A program made the position numbers and the translations under genes. 64,000 bases of DNA, taken from NCBI RefSeq assembly GCF_011397635.1, contig NC_064770.1, positions 27,235,603 to 27,299,602 on the forward strand, written 5' to 3'. The notes beneath the pieces were generated by a model. It was not told the origin of the DNA. It saw only the letters and a program-made list of their open reading frames with translations, and did no database searches. Of the stretch, positions 58,492 to 64,000 are shown in pieces; the first letter of the stretch is position 1, and each line of letters begins with the position of its first letter. Origin of the DNA: Epinephelus fuscoguttatus. Lineage: Eukaryota; Chordata; Actinopteri; Perciformes; Serranidae.

Positions 58492-59328
58492 AGGGATAGT
58501 TCAGATTTTTTGGAATGGGGTTGTACAAGGTACTTGTCCATAGATAGTGTATTATACACAGTAGATGTCACCCCCAGTTTGGAGAGGCAGGCTGGAGTCC
58601 AACACAGAAGCTCAGCAATATCATTTTAAGTGTACGCTATATTTAAAGTATTTTCACTGCTTTACCTTTCTGTCAGACAGCCAGTTCTGATGGGAAATCA
58701 GTTAAAGGCGTCAGTTCCCCATCTATGCTCTTGTCAAAGCCACCAGACTCCACTGACAAAACCAGAAGTTTTAGCTCGCTGAACACAAAAGCTGCTGGTC
58801 CACTGCTGCTTTGATCAGGTAGTGAGTTTGTGTTATTGTGTGACTTTGGTGAATCTGAGCTAAGTCTTTTAAATGCCAGAGTCTCACAATAATCCAAACA
58901 AAATACCTGAACGAGGCAGCAGTAGACCAGCAGCTCCGGTGTTCAGCAATGTTACATCACTGTTTTTCTCAATGGAGTCTGGCATTGAAGAGAGCAATAT
59001 GACTGCTTAATTTTTCCTTTCAAATACCTGTCTGACATTAAAGTGAAGCACCAAAAATACTCTTAATATAGCACACACCTGAAGTGATATTTTTTTTTTT
59101 TAAGATGGGACTTTTTTTTAGGGGGCTAAAATACATTTTGCTGCTGACTCCTCCACGGCAGTACATTGCTTAGCTTCTGTGATGGACTCCAGCCTGCTTC
59201 TCCAAACTGGGGGCATGCTGACTGATATCTACTGTACATAATATACTGTCTATGAATAAGTACCCCATACAACCTCACTTAAAAAAAAAACAAAAACAAA
59301 AAAACCCCCAAAAAACTTAACTGTCCCT
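58492..59328. mobile_element. TTAA-target MITE (family E) with ~140-bp inverted arms
   Basis: The left arm (AGGGATAGTTCAGATTTTTT, GTACTTGTCCATAGATAGTG, CCCCCAGTTTGGAGAGGCAG then GCTGGAGTCC) is mirrored at the right end (GGACTCCAGCCTGCTTCTCC, AACTGGGGGC, CTGTCTATGAATAAGTAC, AACTGTCCCT). TTAA flanks both ends. Confidence 0.82.
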
Positions 59329-59331
59329 TAA

Positions 59332-61151
59332 AGGTCAAAACTTGGTTTGGTCTCTTCTTTTCCCTGTTTCATTGCATCTAATTATAAAACAGTTGTGTGT
59401 CTGGACCACTGCATGACTTTGAAATAGCGATGCAACAGGGGCAGACAGTTATGGGCTGTTGTATTAAAACCATAAATTAAATTAATATTCTATACTTACA
59501 CAAAAGAAACATGAAGATGTAGTTGGAAGGGAAAGTAGAAAGAACATCTGCCTCAAATACTTCAGTAATCACATTCCTCTTTGGTTTTCTTAAACTTTAG
59601 GTTCATAACAAGTAAATGGATTTGTAGAAAATCAAGCTCTGAGACACTGACAAACTAAACTCTTGCTCTTAACTACAATATTTTTTGCAAAAAGCATAAT
59701 GGAGATCTAAAAATACGAGGGGTTTGGATTCAAAATGCAAGAAAAACAATAGTTATGAAAAAAACAACAACTTTACATTCTACGCTCCTCCTAATGTTCC
59801 TGACTGGTCAGTAATCAAATCCAGGAATTCAGCGGGAGTCTCTTTTGGTTAGGAATTATATAAGGTTATGTGCCTTTACAATTTCACTCACCTGGGGGCG
59901 CTATCACACAGAGAAACTTTGAAGTAACACAGACTGTAGCCATTAACAGGTTTCTCATAGTTTCACCCAAAGTCATACCTTATATTCTTTAATCATTTCC
60001 CACCAGCTGCAACTTAAACTTCTAACATACACTCTTGTTATAGAGGATACATAGTTATTGCACAGGAACAGAGGTGCTCCAGACTTCAACACAACCCAGA
60101 TAGTTATAAATCTCCTGGTAGATATAAGACACATCTCTTCATTTTAGCAAAAATAATATGATAACAGGAATCTCTTCAAACACCTCAGATTCTCTTTTTG
60201 AGTTCCTCCAAGACAACCTTTCTTCCCTTCTCTCTTTATTTTCTTTCCTCCTCTCTGCTTCACATTTTGTTGTTGTTAAAACAAAAACATCCAAGTCATA
60301 AAAGAAGTACCTGTACTGAGATTAAAATGAACATGCATATGCATAACTCAGTTCCTTCAGCTAAAGTCCAGCCTGCACATCTGAATTCCTGGTCAGAATT
60401 CTTGGAAGCTCTCTGTGTTCTGGTATTCTTCCTGCCGAAGTGTCCTGAGGTGACACCGCATTCTGCTCTCCCTGTTCACAAAGGAGGGAAAACTTTTGCC
60501 AAACATTACTGCTGACCTCCAGTGGCCACATACGGAAACACACAGTTATTTTCCCTTCATTTCCTTCCTTCCCATGTCTGCCTGTAAGTTTCAGGGTGGC
60601 TGTAACGCAGTGCATTCCAGATGTGATATGTGAAGTCCTTGTGATAGTCCTGTGACCTCTCCGTCTCTGCAGCCACTGTCTAACTGTCGCCAGGCCATCA
60701 TGCGTCAAAGTCATGTGTTTAGAGGTGGATCATTCACACTCACTTAGCATGTATAAGGGAGAGAGCCTGGATAAGAATGATTACGCAGACGCTGAGGAGC
60801 ATCTGGTATTGTGTAAGAGTGTGGTAAGTTTCCGTAAAACACACATTGAGACATTTCTCATTACTGAGGTTTAACAGAAATCCTGCTCGGGTAGAACGGA
60901 ACAGATTGTTTTCCATTGAATTGACAAACTCTCAATACACTTGTTTTCTTTAAAGATTTTTTGGAGATTTTTTATGCCTGTATTGGACAAGACAGGACAG
61001 ATTGAGTGTGAAAGGGGGAGAGAGAAGGGATGACGTGCAGCAGGGGGCCATGGGTTGGAAATGAGCCCGTGGCTGCTGCAGCAAGGACATTGCCTTTATA
61101 CATGGGACGCTAGCTCTACCCACTGAGCTACTGGGTGCCCCTATCGTTACT
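59332..61151. other. Intergenic, nothing recognised
   Basis: No exon is seen. At about 60955-61140 the block GGAGATTTTTTATGCCTGTA ... TACCCACTGAGCTACTGGGTGCCCC looks like a tRNA-related or SINE-type piece read backwards, but no family could be set. Confidence 0.35.
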
Positions 61152-61462
61152 AAGTTCTTGTGGTGTAGTGGTAAGCATTGTCGCCTCGTAGCCAAGAGGA
61201 TTCTGGGTTTGAACCTGCTGGCCAGCTGGGGCCCCACTGTGTGGAGTCAGCGTGGGTTTCCTCCAGGTACTCCAGCTTCCTCCCACAGTCCAAAGACATG
61301 CAAGATAGGTTAACTGTTGACTCTAAATTTCCCTGTAGGTGTGAATGTAAGTGAATGGTTTTCTGTCTCTATGTGTCAGCCCTGTGATAGTCTGGTGACC
61401 TGTCCAGGGTGTGCTCCGCCTCTAATCCAATTCCAGCTGTGTTAGGCTCCAGTAGCTGCTCA
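61152..61462 (+). mobile_element. tRNA-derived SINE, near full-length
   Basis: Head TTCTTGTGGTGTAGTGGTAA then GCATTGTCGCCTC, B box GGGTTTGAACC, body CAGTCCAAAGACATGCAAG, TCTGTCTCTATGTGTCAGCC, GGTGACCTGTCCAGGGTGTG. It is the unbroken reference for the copies at 4253, 4880 and 52949. Confidence 0.85.
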
Positions 61463-62355
61463 TGTTATTGGAACAAAAAATTTCCTGCTGCCATAAAATC
61501 ATTAACCCCATAGTCCACCATTGTAAAAGAGATGTCTTGTTGACAGGGCGTTTCCAACTGCAAACACAGGCAGTTATGACTCTTCCTACTTTGAATTTTA
61601 GATTATTAGTGGTTTTATATTTGTAAAACTATCCTCAAGATGAGAAAAGGTTTTTAAAATCTGTGATGTCATCGCTATGTTAAGGTTATGAATCTAGCAG
61701 GAACTCATGAGTAGGGCCACACTACTGCCCATATTCAGTGGATTGAATACAGACAGACTGGGATCTGGTATGTGGTTATTATTATACATCTATGGGACAT
61801 CTTCAACTTGCACAGCTTGCATCTTCTGAAATGCACTGAGGCTAGTCTGGTGGAGCTACAAGAATTGTCTAGATTGGCCCCAATCAGCTTGGGCAACCAA
61901 AATGCGGCCACTTGGCAGAGATGTGCTTGCCCTAATTTCACATTGTAATACTATTACGATACTATAAAGTTTATTTTATTGCTCTGCTGCTGCTTGAGGC
62001 CAGTTTCCGTCACATGATTCATACTGTTTGGCAAGACGGTTAATGTGCAGTGTGATGTCAAAGTGAAGTGATGCAATAACTATATAACCATGGAAAATTA
62101 CTGCTGCATTGTCTATGTTTACCACAGTCACACCTTTTGGTTGCGTGGAAGGAAATAGACACATTTGAATTTTAACTGCCACAGAATACTTAAAATATAC
62201 TTAAAATATATATATATATGTAAATTTAAAGACAACTAAATTAATAGATTTGTAATATTTTACTTTGAAAACTATGTATCTGAATGAATTTTTTCAATTT
62301 GCAGTTTTAAAAGCTGAATAAGATTTTTTTTTTTGTTTTCACTGTTCACAAATTT
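61463..62355. other. Intergenic, nothing recognised
   Basis: No exon is seen. A short TATATATATA run lies near 62208. Confidence 0.35.
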
Positions 62356-62620
62356 AGGATGCTTTCACATATAGTCCTTTTCAAATTAACTGAACTCAGT
62401 CCTTTGAAAGTGCACCAAAAAGTGGACCAACAGAAACAGGAGTCTCTCTCTGTTCACACTATATATAATATATATTGACATAGTTTTGGTTTTACTCGAG
62501 TTCAATTCGCTTCAGAGGGGTCTGAGTTCTCTTGGAGTGTTCACATATACGCAAAAAATGAGTCACGGCTCTGAGTCCATTTAGAGGGCTGAAAAGGACC
62601 AAATGTGAAGACACGCTTAG
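62356..62620. mobile_element. TIR element, first of two related tandem copies
   Basis: The left end GGATGCTTTCACATATAGTC then CTTTTCAAA and the right end GGCTGAAAAGGACCAAATGT then GAAGACACGC are inverted repeats (TTCACAT..GTCCTTTTCA). The inside has CTGAACTCAGTCCT and GTTCACACTATATATAATAT. Confidence 0.7.
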
Positions 62621-62698
62621 ATTAAAAAAATTCAGGTTTCAGAATTTGCAAAAGGAGTTACAGGTTGCCCAAATTTGATTGGTAAAATTCAGGCCTAG

Positions 62699-63215
62699 GG
62701 TGTTTTCACATTTATTCCTTTTTAAACAAACTGAACTCAGTCCTCTTAAAGTGCACCAACAGAAAAGAGACTCAGTTCTTTTTGTGTTCATATTGTCAGT
62801 TCATTTGAAAGACGACCCAGTTCTCTTTCTGTTCACACTATATATAATATATATTGACATAGTTTTGTTTTTACTGTTGCCGTCTGATGTATTCTACATT
62901 CCACATCTGGAGACGTGCATTGTCTTCCATGGACCAAAGTGCTCTTCGTCCAGGCCGACGTGGTTTCATCTGCTTTTTCAAGCGTCCCAGGTCAACAGCA
63001 TGAGATGTAGAGGGCTAAATACAAAGGCAAAGAGCAAAGTAAACCTGGAGCACTTCATGTTCATAAGGCATAGGTTAAGTGAACCGCACTCCAGATCGGT
63101 TCGCTTCAGAGGGGTCTGCGTTCTCTTGGAGTTTTCACATATATGTAAAAAATGCTGAGTCACTGCTCTGAGTCCGTTTAGAGGGCTGAAAAGGACCAAG
63201 TGTGAAATCACTCTT
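62699..63215. mobile_element. TIR element, second tandem copy
   Basis: It starts GGGTGTTTTCACATTTATTC and ends GGCTGAAAAGGACCAAGTGT then GAAATCACTCTTAG. It shares CTGAACTCAGTCCT and the 35-bp GTTCACACTATATATAATAT/ATATTGACATAGTTTT block with the copy at 62356-62620, and both are followed by the same TTAGATT...CAGGTTTCAGAATTTG flank. It carries about 250 bp more. Confidence 0.7.
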
Positions 63216-63739
63216 AGATTCAATAATGCAGGTTTCAGAATTTGAAAAAAAAGGTTAAATTCAGATCTAAAAATTCAAGTAAAAAAAAAAAAAGAGGTAC
63301 TGTAGATAGCAAAATATCTCTGCTACACAGTGCAGGACAGGCAGGCGAGCTTGAATGCAGTCAAACCGACTTTTGGCTTATCAGAGTGTCATGTGATCCA
63401 AAACAGCAGTCTGAAAATTGAAACTTAAGGATGAGTAACAGAGAGAAAAACAAGGCTCTGGTAAGTCATCCATTTTTTTGCTGTTTATGTGCCATCTAGT
63501 TAATATTTAATTTTTTTTATGTCAAATTGGATCAAATTCAGGCAACCTGAATCTATTTCTTTTTTAAATCTGAAACTTGAATTTTTGGATCTGAATTTGT
63601 GAACATTGGGAAAAAAAATGCAAATGGCAAATCAAGAAATTTCAGACTAATTTCAAAGAGTTCAGTTCAGATACATGGTTTTCAAAGTAAAATATTTCAG
63701 TGCTGTGAGTTCAACGTAGTATTTAAATTTCAGTATTAA

Positions 63740-64000
63740 AGGAACACTTCACCCATAAAATGACCATTTGAATTCATGAAGAAAACTCTGTTTTTTTCGC
63801 ATGCCTCCACAGAAAATGGTACTTAGTACTGGTGTCTGGCTTTAAGGACAGTATAGACAATTTTCACCTCCCATTCAGTTCTCAGTTGTAAGGTTTTAGT
63901 GACATGCATGTTTTGGGGAAGTACTGATCATATGACTAGATAACCAGGACTTACAGAGACGATACCGCAGGAGTTGTGTGAGAGTTTGTAAACAGTATTG
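63740..64000. mobile_element. Left part of a TTAA-target MITE, cut by the window end
   Basis: TTAA (63736-63739) then AGGAACACTTCACCCATAAA and ATGACCATTTG is the terminus of a common fish MITE. The right end is outside the window. Confidence 0.6.

Noticed and set aside
62679-63158. 159-codon plus-strand ORF
   Set aside because: It falls within a TIR element copy and has low-complexity composition.
1-64000. CRISPR array, bacterial operon, retroviral provirus
   Set aside because: No regularly spaced repeat-spacer array was found. No LTR pair or gag/pol/env-like frame was found; the reverse transcriptases seen are LINE-type and the GIY-YIG region belongs to a Penelope-like element.

Overview
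The window looks like a gene-poor autosomal stretch from a teleost fish, probably a percomorph; the species cannot be named from sequence alone. The teleost assignment rests on the repeat content: Rex1/L2-type LINEs, tRNA-headed fish SINEs, Harbinger and hAT relics, a Penelope-like element and many short TIR elements. It also rests on a somatostatin receptor and a tandem pair of MYADM-like genes whose proteins resemble vertebrate families but differ from the mammalian ones. There is nothing prokaryotic here, and no tRNA or rRNA gene outside SINE heads. Three protein-coding genes can be supported, all on the minus strand. (1) A somatostatin receptor (SSTR5/SSTR3-like, 379 aa) at 14825-16072 has a 108-bp phase-0 intron in the third intracellular loop, and a likely untranslated first exon and TATA promoter near 18588-18925. 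(2) An intronless MYADM-like gene (284 aa) lies at 43731-44585. (3) A second MYADM-like gene (285 aa) lies at 48499-51568 and is split by a 2.2-kb intron exactly inside the third membrane segment. The two MYADM-like genes are tandem paralogues. No functional link between them and the receptor can be read from the sequence. Layout. 1-14 kb: repeats only (R2/Dong-like LINE relic, SINE copies, L2 3' end, a ~57-bp minisatellite of about 20 units, a TIR family with further copies at 20 kb and 43 kb, a 1.3-kb foldback element). 14.8-19 kb: the receptor gene. 20-31 kb: SINE, a Penelope-like element with a recognisable hammerhead ribozyme and a nested TTAA-target MITE, a non-coding segment duplicated 2.7 kb apart, and nested TIR elements. 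31.5-38 kb: a fairly well preserved but broken Rex1/L2 LINE, a Harbinger transposase pseudogene, and a hAT-like element containing two other repeats. 38-43 kb: AT-rich, mostly featureless. 43.7-51.6 kb: the MYADM-like pair with an L1-type RT fragment and a 9-bp-TSD element between them. 52-64 kb: further nested SINE and TIR elements, no genes. The strongest points for follow-up are the hammerhead motif, the translatable intron of the receptor, the intron present in only one MYADM-like paralogue, and the duplicated non-coding segment. All calls come from reading the sequence and recalled family knowledge; no database search was run.
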